Of a stretch of DNA of 64,000 bases, positions 35,476 to 47,340 are shown in pieces. The notes below the pieces were generated by a model. That model was not told the DNA's origin, did not search any database, and saw only the letters and a list, made by a program, of their open reading frames with translations. The stretch covers positions 4,036,516 to 4,100,515 of the forward strand of contig VWZF01000445.1 of assembly GCA_013396755.1 (NCBI GenBank). Direction: 5' to 3'. The DNA comes from Sclerurus mexicanus (lineage: Eukaryota > Chordata > Aves > Passeriformes > Furnariidae). The position numbers and the translations under genes are program-made. How positions within the stretch are numbered: the first letter of the stretch is position 1; every line of letters starts with the position of its first letter.

Positions 35476-38400
35476 AGTTTTCTGGCTTAACTGTAAAGAA
35501 TTAGGTTTCACTTAATACTACAGTGAAATCCAGAGATGGTTATTGTTGAAGGGTGCAGAAAAAGTTCCTTGTTAGGATCCTCTGTGGCAGGTAACTTATT
35601 CCTCACTCAAACATCCAGCATGTTCCACAGAAGCTGCTTCTTTTCATCTCATATGTTGCTATTTCCATCTTCTTCAACTGCTGTCTTAAGGTTTGCCTGA
35701 TGAAGTTAGCGGGGTAAATATGATCTCTCTTGGGGGCCAGGTGAAACAAGGTTAACTTGCTTCTGCTTGTGTGATCCACTTGGGTCTCACCAGAGAGAAA
35801 AGGAGCTCAGTGTTTAATGGTAGAAAACCCTGAAAATATTTTAAATCCTCCTACTTTCCTGAAAGGACATGAGGTGGAGTCCTTTCAGTACCCCTTTCAT
35901 GAGAGGGTCTTTCTAAGATAAATCTACATCTATAGACTTCTCTTTATTTAGATCTAATAACTGATTTCATCAGATCATCATATCATGTCTCAGTTCCTTT
36001 GTCCTGTAATACTGAGGAGGTCTGTTATACAAGAATAACTTTGAAATGCTCTTTTCTACTAGGCAGACTCAACTAAACACAATAGCAAGATAATGGTAAA
36101 TGCACCCTTACTTGATTTTACTGAAAAAAATAATAATATTCTAGTTTGAACTATCATAAACACATCTTCTGCAAGTACAATTCTTTTCTGTGACATGAGA
36201 ATTTGTCTTTTTCAGCTGCCATTTATTTGTATGATATCTTGTAACCCACCTGTTGAAACCATATTTTACACAAATATGGATAAGAAAATGAACAGTTTCT
36301 GATTGTTAATAAGGAATCTCTACACAATGGCAAATACATGTATCAGTTATACAGTTTCCTGAGTAGTTTATTGACTTGGACAGACATGTGACAACCCTAA
36401 TGTATGGAGTCAACAAAAGATATTGACACCTAACAAAGGCCTAATTTCAGCAAATACAAGAAGCAGGACAATCACATGCATAATTTGATCCCTCAAGATT
36501 CATACACAATCTTCATTAGGAATGGTTTATTTGACATTGTCATTGGCCTAACTCCGTATCCATCAGTGGATACCATATGGGACTGTGTAACAATGTCCTC
36601 TACAATAGGAGTAAACAAAGATCACTGCCTGAATGGTCTCTTCCAGGCATTATTTCCAGCATTCCTTGTAATGATGATAACAGAATTAGCCCAGTTTGGT
36701 TATCTCAGATGGTTTGAAGAACCCCAACCATAGCGCAGGGCTTAAATTTTATTTTTCTTAAATTTCATCTACATCCCTCTTTTCATTTGTTTTTTTGGTA
36801 GCATGCAAGTTTAGGTTCAGCTCTGCAGAGGAAAGCAGTTGCAACTGTAGCTGTTTTCAAAATTCAAGATAACCTTAAAAGTCTGAAGCACAGATTTCAA
36901 TGTCACTCTAAATGGATTCTTCCCCTAAATTATATTTTTTTTCCTCCAATGATTGATCAACAGACACTAACAGTTTTTGTTATAAAGGCTTCTTATGTGA
37001 AATAAATCACAAGAGAGTAAATTGGTATTACAGCACTTTGAAGCAATTCAGTTAAATTTGTGAGCTATTAAAAACTTTTTCCATGATTTGTTTTAGCAGA
37101 GCTTAATTTTAAAAGTTAATAAGAAAGTTAAACTCTCAAAGTCACCCTTACACCACCCACAGTTACTTCTTTGAAACTTCTCATATCCAACACTGTACAT
37201 GTGGTCATGCATTCCCAGCTGTGCTATTCATCTTTTTATATTTCTTATTGATGCTGTAGAGATTTCTGATGGATGCAACAACTTCCATATTCTATTTAAA
37301 TACAATTTTTTCCCTTAGCTGTTATTTTTTATTATATGATGAACAGATGTATGATGTTTCTAAAAGCCTTCAGGGTGTGGAATATACAGAGGTACTTAGC
37401 TTTCTTGAATTATCTGGGAAATGTGGTCATTTAACGGGTAATACAAGGAAATTAAAGAATATATGTATTAGAGTCACAGTAAATTCTGTAATTTGACCTA
37501 ATTATGCTTAGAATCTACTGTTTGTAAGAAATTTGCCTTTGTGATAGAGCTTAATGGCTCATGAGGCTTTTGAAGAATCCCTCACAGCTGATTGAGTTTC
37601 TGATTCTTTCACATCATTTGTCCAAATGTTGATGGACTTCTATTGATTTTTCTTAACTTTTTACATAACCAAACCTTTCAAAGTCTTTAGAAAGAAAAGA
37701 GTGAAATCTTACCAAGAGTTGTCATCTTTGTGTTGAATGCAAGGAGTTTTAATTATGGTCAAGGATACAAACAAGAATTCTATAGTGAAGACAGCTTTAA
37801 AATTCGTACATGACCTTTGTATATGTGCTGTGTGGTACAAATGTGTTCCAGGGATCTATGGCAATGGAGATCCCAATGTGCTACTCCAGTCATCTTATAC
37901 TTCTGAGGGTGAAGTTAGTCTTGTCTTTTACTTTTTCTAATACCGTGGGTACAGTTCTGAAATCTCTGTTGGGAATTTCTAAATTAATGCATTAAAAAAT
38001 ATATTCAGTATCATATCTTGCAAAATGGAATTCTGCATTACTTCCTCCAAGACTGCCTGAAAAGTTTCTTGGAGAGCATCCAGATACTGCAAAACCATTT
38101 TCAGGATTATCAGAGAGTGAGATATTTCTGAAATGACCAGAAAGTCAAAAGCCCCCAGAATAAGTGTTTAAATGCTTCCTGTTTGTGGCACAAGCACACA
38201 TCCCATGCAGTCTTCTCAGTGTGAATTAAAAATAAAACAATATCTGCCTTTGGGTCTCAGGAGTAGGTACTTGTATGGATTTTTCTGATGTTTAAAAGAG
38301 AGAAACGTAATCTAGTTTTTTGTTTTGGTTTGGGGTTTTTTTTGTTGGGTTTCTTTTGTTTGTTTTTGGTTTCTGAGTAGAACCATTCCTTCTCACTGTT

Positions 38401-39706
38401 TCAACTTATTTACTTCACATTTTATAGGAATATATTGTTTTAGTGGCTTCAAAGTTACTGAGATGGGGAACAACCAAGCAGTCTGGGGACAAAATTCAGG
38501 GTTATTGCCTAATTATTTTTTTTTCCTTAAGGATGAAAGTTAAAATACAGGTGCAGTAAGAGTTGATAAAGGACTATCAAATATTTTACAAATCTCTGTG
38601 CCCCCCTGCAACTCTGTATGGATCATAATCAAAATTGTTTTACTTTAAATGATGTTACTGAATAAGCTCATGGAGCTGACTTGTAGTGTCCAAGTCCTAC
38701 ATTGTGCTGCCAAGTAGGTTTGTATCACCCACTCTAGAAGCTCTAATATAGAAAGTGCTAGTTATTTCAGCATGCATACAGTAAAAATAGTCTCATCTGC
38801 TGCTTTCTGTGCTACATATTAGTGTTATGAACAGTAGTATTCCTTTTAGGAGGAACCAGTTCTAAGAGCCCTTTGGTTACAGCTTGGAATATTTCTGAAG
38901 GACAGCAGAGATGAATCAGAATTCTGTTCGATCTCGTTAATTTAATTGAAATAAATATTTGTTTAAGTGGTGACTGGCATAGCAGTGTGACTTTTAATGG
39001 TAAAATAAAATGACTAGTTTGTATTTTTCAGTGTCTGAGTGTTTATTTATTTTAGTGTTGTAATTGTTTATGCTGTTGATAGGCCATGCATCCACACAGG
39101 TTTTGTCAACAGGATTATGTTGCGGCAATTGATTTTGCTCCAATGAGTAAATAACAAAGAAATTTTATTTTACCCAGGTCTTATATTTTGCTCTGAGAGG
39201 CTGCATGTTCTTATCTTTCAGTAGGTTATATATGCACTTATGAACTATTCCTGCAAGTAGCATGGTCCTTCAAAAGTTACTTATTCCTACTTATTTTACT
39301 ATATATATAATGACAATAAACATTATTTTTCCAGGGTTGCACTGCTGTCATGGCACTAGCTTGATAGTTTGCATTATATGAGGCCCTGTTTGTTGTTAAT
39401 GACCTTAAAAATAGGCCTTTTTCTGCTGCGGTAGGGTATAGACTACCTTCCATTTTAAGGATAGGTAATACTTATTATTTGAAAGAAATAGCACCACATT
39501 ATTTTTTTCCATTTTGTATGTAATCCTATTTCATTCTTAATCAATTTCATCTGAAAACTCTTTGCAATCAACAAGAAGATGGCATAACATCATTGATTTC
39601 AGTGGAAGTACATCAGTTTACAAAAAAATTCAGATCTTTTCTTTACACTGCTATATATCACAACACTGAAGTGTTTATATTCTCAATAAAGTATGTATAT
39701 AATTGT
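35476..39706. other. Intergenic DNA between the two solo LTRs
   Basis: AT-rich, no supported feature except the T/G-rich tract near 38.3 kb. The two flanking LTRs cannot be the ends of one provirus: nothing retroviral lies between them and copy 2 has its own target duplication. Confidence 0.6.
38311..38370 (+). repeat. T/G-rich low-complexity tract
   Basis: Runs such as TTTTTTGTTTTGG and TTTTGTTTGTTTTTGG with almost no A or C. A similar tract lies at 12925-12990. Confidence 0.75.
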
Positions 39707-39711
39707 CAGGG

Positions 39712-40460
39712 TGTGCAAAGGTGAACCAGCAGGGAAATGAACCCAACTCAAGAGAGATTACAAATCAGAGTTACAGTTTACTGAGAAGATTACAATAAAT
39801 ACAATGAAAGAGAGAAAAACTGGTTTTTACCCACAAAAACCAGAGGTATAACCCAGCACCCTTAGGAATCAACAGAATGACATTCTTTAGCCCCTGTGCT
39901 GAGCACCACATGGTCCCCCTGAGAGCAAAGTAAAAGGAAAGGAAAACCTGTTGGTGAGGATGATGGTCACAGTCCTGTTGAGGTTCTGGTCCTCCTCTGG
40001 ATCAAGTAGCACCAGAATTTCCAAAACCTGAAGATTATCTATGCTTGGGTTCAGGTGGGAATGCCCAGGACCTCCCCTAGGGCAAGGAGTTTCACAATGG
40101 GTGATTTAACTCATGAGATATCTTTGGAATCTTTGATGGTTATTGAAGCTGCCTGTTACACCAGTCCCTACTGGCCCATTAGCAGACATGACCCCTCAGG
40201 CTGGGTGTGAAGGTGATGATGCCTCCCTGGAGGGGAGTTACCATGCCTGAGTCATTGGTGTGAAGACAGAAACATTCCCCTGCCTCGCAGAGTTCTTTAA
40301 CACCCAGCTTGTAGCCTGAGGTGTCAGGTGTGCCTTGGGCAGCTGCTGCAAATGATCCATTATTAACAATCTATCAGAAATGACACAGAGGGTGTAGAAT
40401 ACATAGTTTTGGTTACACCCACACAGTGATAAACTGGTCCTGGCTGCTGTAACTAGGACA
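39712..40460. mobile_element. Solo LTR (ERV), copy 2, with target duplication
   Basis: A 749-bp block starting TGTGCAAAGGTGAACCAG and ending AACTAGGACA, flanked on both sides by the 5-bp direct repeat CAGGG (39707-39711 and 40461-40465). It aligns along its length with 34634-35323, sharing stretches such as GTTGGTGAGGATGATGGTCA and GGTTCAGGTGGGAATGCCCA. A 5-bp duplication fits several endogenous retrovirus groups. No internal retroviral sequence lies beside it, so it is a solo LTR produced by recombination between the two ends of a provirus. Confidence 0.9.
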
Positions 40461-40465
40461 CAGGG

Positions 40466-43010
40466 TCAGATCTAGTCAGGGTAGAGGGAAGTAGTATATA
40501 AATAAAAATCTAGTGATATCTGAAGAGGTTTTTTTTGTTGTGTCTTTTTTGTTTCATTGGAGTCTTTTTAAGATACTAGAAACAAAATGAAAAAAAATCA
40601 TAAAAAGATTGTAAATATCCTGTTTGGTCTTTTAAAAATGAATGATGAACACTGTTTCAGTAAACAGTGTGAAACAAAAATAGGGTCTGAGTTTTAGCTA
40701 AAAAAATCTTAAGTTTCCTGTTGGAAATTCCTCTGAGAGTGCAACTGAGCCTCTGCTGGACAATTTCTTCTGCATAGAATGGAAAAAAAAGGTGATAACA
40801 TGTATCATCCTATTTAAAATAAAGAGATAGGGTGGTTGTCCTTCAATATGCTGAGGACGATGACTGACAGAGATATGTAGTTATCAAAAGGTTCCAAGAG
40901 TGATTCTACAGCTAAGGTTGCATTTCAGAATAGAGTTTCTGTGAAACATAAACCTAATTCTTGAAAAACCTTTATTGTGAATTTTCACACAGAAATATGG
41001 CATTGGATAAAAATAGAACAGTGTTTTACATATTTTGCAGGAACTTTTTACAGTGGTTGAACTCTGGTTGGTCCATATAGCTCCAGATCACCATTGCTCT
41101 TTTTTTCCAAGCTACTCACATCTTCTTTATCCATCCTCATCTGTAGGTCTGATGTCTTTAGAAAGCATTAAAAACTCCTAAACATTTATATATGAAAAAC
41201 TGTATTTTGAAGCTTTCAGAATTACTGAGGCAGAACCTACTTGTAAAGGGTAGTAATGCCAAAGTTCATAACAGCATGTGTTCTTCACACACAATGAAAC
41301 AGTCTTAATAAGTTCATTATTTTTTTGTGATTTCTTCTCCCATTAGGTCTTCTCTCAGATCAACACGCTTCTGTACCAAATTCGTCAGCAGCTAATAAGA
41401 ATATCTTTCTCAGGATATAATGAAGAGTAAGGAGAGATAAAACTATGTGTAATTTCTATTTTCTAAGTAAATCATGTGTTTTGGTGAGGAGAAAGGATAT
41501 GTTTTATGTTTTAACCAAAGGTGGTTTAACTTCATTGCTTTGCTTTCGCAAGACTGAAGAAATTCCATCAACTTCAAAAGTGTTATTATAGACACCCATA
41601 GTCACTGGAGAGAGGAAGAGAGCAGCTGCCAATAAATTCCCATTAATCTGCAAGTAAATAAAGTTCTTCTATGCAAAAACTTCTATGATTTTCAGTGCCA
41701 GCCTTGCCATCAGGAAAGGACACTGACCTAGTGCTTTTATCAAACTGGAAGCAGAAGTTGAGCTTCAGCAGTTCTGTATTTTGCAAAAATACACTCAAAG
41801 CAGGAAAGATCAAAATCAGCATTGTTTGGCTTGTCCTCCTGTAGCTGAAATGCTGGGGGCAACAAGAAAGATTTTATTAGAAATTTTAAAGGTGAGTGAA
41901 ACCGCAGTTTGAGCAAGGAATAGGGCAGCTGCAGGAAGGACTGGCATCCTATGGAGGCATATTATTGATAGTTCTCTGTTCTGAAAGGTAGGAAGAGAAA
42001 ACTGAGACTAGACCAAAGAATATATGGATTTTCAGGGGGTGAAGAGGTTAGAGAAGTTGCAGTATCTGAGACAGACAAACTATCAGTTGCAAAAATATGT
42101 TTATACTTGCTACCTACGCCTCTTCTCCATTATTTGTTCTCTTATGAATTAAAGATTATATTCTAAGTGGAGCTGACAGCTGTTGTGAGATATATTACCT
42201 GAAGTACATAGACTGGGAAAATGAAACATTCATTTGCCATTATTAATCACATGGTAAATGAATGGAAAGCTCACTAAATGAATGTTTCCTGTCAAACCTA
42301 CTATGGAAAATCCCTGGGTGACGTGAACTAAATAAATATGTTTGCATAAGTCAAACCAAGGTTGTTTATTCAGCAAACAGGCCCAGTATCTCCTCTGCAC
42401 TACCAGTGGCTGAGGTGCATCCAGTCTGTGAAGCTCGCATTTTAATCTTTCATCAGTATGCAGTGTTCCAGGTTTCCCGTGACTTTGGACAGATTTTTAT
42501 GTCTACTTTTAGCTTTAGGTCTCCAACCCTTGCCCTGTTGTAAGCCTAGTTAAATAGGTACAACAGGTTCCTCAAAAAGGGGCCAAAATAGCATAACAAA
42601 ACTTAATGCCAAAGTGTAAAGGCTGAGAGCAAAGCTGCCATCATCAATGAACAGGTCACAGCTGGAACTGAACACTCAGGGAACAGGCCAAGGAGGTTTA
42701 AACTTTTTACAGGTGTCTGAATGGTGGGTAGTACGGCAGAGGAGAGAAACTTGTGGAACAGAACTAAGCATCAGAATACTTTCTGGTTTAATGGGCTACA
42801 TGTAGTCTGAGATCCAGCAGTAATCAGAAGTCAGAGAGTCCCAGATGTCTAACACAGGTGAAAACTGTATCATCCTTTCAGAAATATCCACTGAATTTTG
42901 TTCATTTGCAAGCTTAGTGTAAACTCTGGAGCTTTCTGTGGACACCAGCTCAGAGGCTTTCAATTCCTTTGTTTGTGTGATGGTTTATTTTGATATTGGT
43001 GGCTGGAAAG
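40466..43010. other. Intergenic DNA, part 3
   Basis: AT-rich; contains only the nested inverted repeat at 42223-42288. Confidence 0.55.
42223..42288. repeat. Nested inverted repeat
   Basis: GAAACATTCATTT (42223-42235) has an exact reverse complement at 42276-42288. An inner pair, CATTCATTTGCCAT (42227-42240) and ATGGTAAATGAATG (42251-42264), pairs 13 of 14 around a 10-base loop. The left arm can therefore pair with either of two right arms. The function, if any, is unknown; it could be a decayed short inverted-repeat element. Confidence 0.7.
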
Positions 43011-43163
43011 TGGTCACAGCACCAAGCGACAGAGTTCAAGAAGTGTTTGTACAGTTCTCAGGTACATGGTGTGACTCCTGAGAGGGGTCCTGTGCAGGGC
43101 CAGGACTTGGACTCAGTGATCTTTGTGGGTCTCTTCCAAATCAGGATATTTTATGATTCTATC
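43011..43163 (+). mobile_element. CR1 LINE 3' end, sense
   Basis: GTGGTCACAGCACCAAGC-like start, then GTTCAAGAAGTGTTTGTACA, GGTACATGGTGTGACTCCTG, GTCCTGTGCAGGGCCAGGAC, TTGGACTCAGTGATC, and CAGGATATTTTATGATTCTA. This is the standard 3' end of an avian CR1, including the start of the terminal ATTCTATG octamer repeats. It is one of the better preserved repeats in the window, which suggests a younger insertion than the other CR1 pieces. Confidence 0.9.
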
Positions 43164-46100
43164 TTTATATTTATAAGAGATAGAGAGAGAAGGTAATACA
43201 AAAGATAAAGTCTAGAGTAATAAAAATATTGTTGAAGCCTGTTACTGTTTTCAATTAACTTGTTAAAAAACCTAAGCAAAACTGTCAAAATATACTGGAG
43301 GTATTTGATTAAAAACTATAAATATATTGGAATGGAAAATTATAGAGTTCCTTTTTTATGTATACAATTTATCTTTCTTTCCCAGTCAAGTACAAGTATC
43401 CCCTGTGATTAGAGCAAACTTTCCAGTGAGATTTGCTGTCTCCCCCGAACCCTGATGAATGATTTGACCCAAGCTGGGTCAAACCCTTCCATAGTTGTAG
43501 GGTGTTCTGGAGCTTTATAAAAATACTGAATATCCATGCCAAAAAAAAGGATAAATGATATTGTTGGAGTCTTTTTCTAGTTTTAGATCACAAAAACAGT
43601 TTTGAAGCTCTTCATTATCTATTTTGCTAGTACAGTGGTTGAATGAATTATGGCGGAAAGTGCTATCTATAAAGAACTTCTGCTCTCAGAACAAAGATGA
43701 CACAACAGAAGAAGGTCCAATTTATTCTCAGAGGGTTGTAAGAATTCCATTTTGTAAAGATATGACAGCCAGATTGCAGTTTCCTATCATATTACTGTTC
43801 ATCTTCTGTGTCAGTGTAACCACATGCCCTTCCTTTATTCAGGGCAAACCTTTGATACTTAAACTGAGCAGTACAACAGGGATGAGCTTACACCTCATGG
43901 GATCATGAGGTGAAATTCATCTGAAATGAAATGCAGACTTAACAAAAGTAATTTAGGTTCCCTCCAGAGAGTCCGTGAGAATCAGTGAAGAGACAGAGGC
44001 ACCCCTGCCACCATTTGTCTCATCCTAGACTACACTCCTAGGATAAGCATGACGAACTCAATCTGGAACATTTCATGGTGGGCTGCTGTAAGTCATTCAT
44101 GTGCCTGAGCCCTGAAATGATTCTTCAGACTGCTCTGCAGCTTGCAGGGTGGATAAACTCTACTGGGAAAACTCATCTGTCACACAACTGGTCTGATGCT
44201 CTGTTCTCCAGCTGTCTCTTCAACATTGTACTGAAGTAGACAGAGGTGGTTTAATGGTTTTTTTCTGTCATAGTAATATACTTCCTTGTGTTGTCTACCC
44301 TGTTATGTGACCAAAATTCTTGCATTTCTGTCATATAGCAGATGCAGCCACACATTTGCAAGGGGATATTCATTTGCCCAGTGAACATGTACTGTCTCAT
44401 CATATATTGAAATTCAGTCTCTGCGTTCATCCATTATCCTTTGTTCAGTTACAATAAGGAAAACAATGTTTTGCTTGTTCACCTTATGCCCATAGTATTT
44501 AATCTTTGCTCATGGCTGTGCTTGTTTCCTAATGTACTGGCAGGACCATTCTGGAAAAGTCACAGGAGAAGTTCTGACATTTATCAACTTCCCTGTTAAA
44601 GAGAAGATTCACACAGTGAGAAGAGGTGACATATTAGAAAAACTAAGCAGAGGAAAGAACCCTTCACTTTATAACACATGACTACAGTGAGAGATTTAAA
44701 GTTTGATGAAGAACCAGATGCTGCAATCAGTAGGGGGTGTTTTACATTGTGTGGCACGTTGAACTACATGATCATTGTCTTCCCCTCAGGTCTCAAAATC
44801 TGTCTGTCTTTATTCTGCTCATTCCTCTCTATTGGAAGTGGTTTGCTTTAGAAGTGAGTCAGCTGCCAGACTAATTGAGGTTTAAGTTAATCAAGGAATT
44901 TGAGCTGTTACTGGAAAACGAAGTAGCCCATATTAGATAAGTGATTGTGGCAGCTTGGAGGAATTTACTCCCAGATGAAAAGAGAAGAAATGTGTGAAAA
45001 ACACCAGCAATATGCAAAGGAGAGGGAACTGGAAGAGGGCAGATATTTATTTAGCTGTGGTACAGAACTTTCTGTGTCAATCATACAATCATGGCTGCAC
45101 AAGCCTAAAGGAAGTGAATGTTGTGAGTGCTGGATTGTAATGTGGTTTGTAAATGATATTTATTATTTCTAAAATTATTATAGTTCTGGTCCCTATGGAA
45201 GGAAGATAGACTTTTTAAAAGCTGGAATTGTTAGAGATTTTTTGCCTCATATATTCTTTTTTCCATTTCTGAACATCCAGAAGGCAACTGGTAAGAAAAG
45301 CAATTAATCTGATCTCTGAATTTAGCTCTGGTTCCCTGTGAAGAAGGTTAGAAATATCTGGCTCCTGTGTGTGTTTAATTTCTTTCTGCTACTCTGATAG
45401 CAAGAGCTAACTTAGCCTTGAGAAGTAGATCTACACATCTCTGAGACAGTAATTGGCTAGTGATAGTCTAACTACTGACACCTGAGGTGCACACAGGTGC
45501 CAGGAGCTGGTCTTGTATTGTCCATTTGAAAAGGGAACACATACCCACACTTCTACAGCGACAGGGCAACCATCTGATCATGAGCTAGCACCCCACCTTG
45601 TGAGGTTATCTTCCACACTCAAACCTTTTATACCCTTGCTCACATGTCCCTGAAGTATGTTCTCCCTATTTGTTTTCCCTCCATTTATTTCATCCTAATA
45701 AACTTGCAGAAAATGTGCTTCTACTGTGCACTGAACCAACAAAAATAAAAGACCTATCCAGCTTGTTATCTTTTTTTTCATAGCTGGGATCTCAGAGCAG
45801 CACAGGATTTAAGAATATGCTTGCAAGATGGACCTCAGCTTCTACCATCTTTTCTAACCATAGAACTGAAATATTGATGAAAAGTATGAGCTATTTAAGG
45901 TTAAAATATGTACTATAAATAAGACACCAACAGATGACCCCAAACTGGATATATAGCTGAATTAATTTTGGTTTCATGTGACGTCAATATGGCCTACTGG
46001 ATGAATTACAGCCTTGTGTTCACTCTGGGAACATCTATTATCTATTTTGTTTTACCTGATTTTCAGTTTCAGGCAGGCAAATTGGCCATGTATACTTCCT

Positions 46101-47154
46101 TGTGTCAGTAGCTAATTTTAGGTAGGTAGTCTAATTGAAGATGTTATGCTCCTTTAGCTTGTCAAATAGAAATTCACATTTTTTGATTAGTGTGATTCAT
46201 TTATATTATATTTGACTTGACAGGATGACAATGTGTAATACAGAATACAAGGATGACAGGGTTCTCCATCTCATCCGTCACATTTCATTATGAATGGCCT
46301 AGTCAAGGCTGTGGCCCCTTACCTGCGATATGGTAAAATTTGAGCAGTATTGCAGTCGTATATGGTCGACACAATCTGTTCTCACAGGTGGTGATATGCT
46401 TCCAGAAGGCTGACAAGCTAAACAGCTTTCTTACATTTGTAACCCTTATACATAGCTGGCTTTGTGACATTCTGATATGATTGAAAAATTACTGCAAAAA
46501 GGTCAAAGAAAAAGAGAAAACCTTTGAAAGAAAGCTTTAAAAACTTTAAATGATACAAAATGACAAGGAAACTTAAAAGTACCTAACATGTCAGTTGACG
46601 GAAGAGAGAATGGTCAAGATGGGGAACTTGGAACAGTATCCAGAGGGTGAAAAATGTGTCAAGAAATAAAAACATGGCAGTAAATAAAAGAATGCCAGCA
46701 GCTTCAGCACAGAGAAAAAGCAGAGGAAAAAGCAGCTAATAGAAAATGGCCCACAACTGTGTGCATGGAGAAGTACTATAATATATAAGCTCATCCACAA
46801 CCAAGGGCTGTGTGTCCAGAGCCTCTCAGACTCAGGGAGACAGGAAGCAAAGGTCAGAATTTCTCCAGATGATAGAAAATATGTAAATTGTGTATAGAAT
46901 TGTGTATCGCATTGCTTGTACAGTTCAAATGCCTTGCAAACATACTACACATATAGAATATTCAATTTCCTGTACCACAGCAGTGTCCTTTCTAATTTTG
47001 TAGCCACTATCTCTGCCTTCTTGGTAATCATGGGAAGGATAGGACTTCACCTGCATGAACAGATTAATCTGCATACTCAGTCCAGCATGTCCTGGCCCAC
47101 TGGTGCCACAGCACATTCACATACAGCTGTCACTGACTCATAGCACCATTTATT
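43164..47154. other. Intergenic DNA, part 4
   Basis: No coding feature. 45470-45735 has an LTR-like look (C-rich middle, then AATAAA about 35 bases before TACTGTGCA) but no target duplication and no related copy in the window, so it is not called as an element. Confidence 0.5.
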
Positions 47155-47340
47155 TTGGATGAAGCCTTGAGACATGTCTAGTCCAATCTCCAAATTAAGT
47201 TCAACACTGAGTTTGGGCGTTTGGGGGCTTTGAACAGTTGGGTCTTTAAAAGAGCTGTGTCTCCAAGGACAGAGATCCACAGCCTCTAAAATGTCCAGGT
47301 TAAAGCCCCTATCTCCACTCTGTTGTAAGAATTCACTTCA
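47155..47340 (-). mobile_element. Decayed CR1 LINE 3' fragment, antisense
   Basis: The plus strand contains GTCTAGTCCAATCTCCAAAT, then TGTGTCTCCAAGGACAGAGA and TCCACAGCCTCTAAA, in the order and spacing of an antisense CR1 3' end (compare 'catctagtccaacctcc...tctccaaggatggagactccacaacctct'). It is clearly more diverged than the copies at 8.2 and 43.0 kb. Confidence 0.6.

Noticed and set aside
34634..40460. The two LTRs as the ends of one 5.8-kb provirus
   Set aside because: No retroviral coding sequence lies between them, copy 1 is nested in CR1 whose sequence resumes directly after it, and copy 2 has its own CAGGG duplication.
42990..43196. 68-codon plus-strand frame as a gene
   Set aside because: It is the translated 3' end of a CR1 element.
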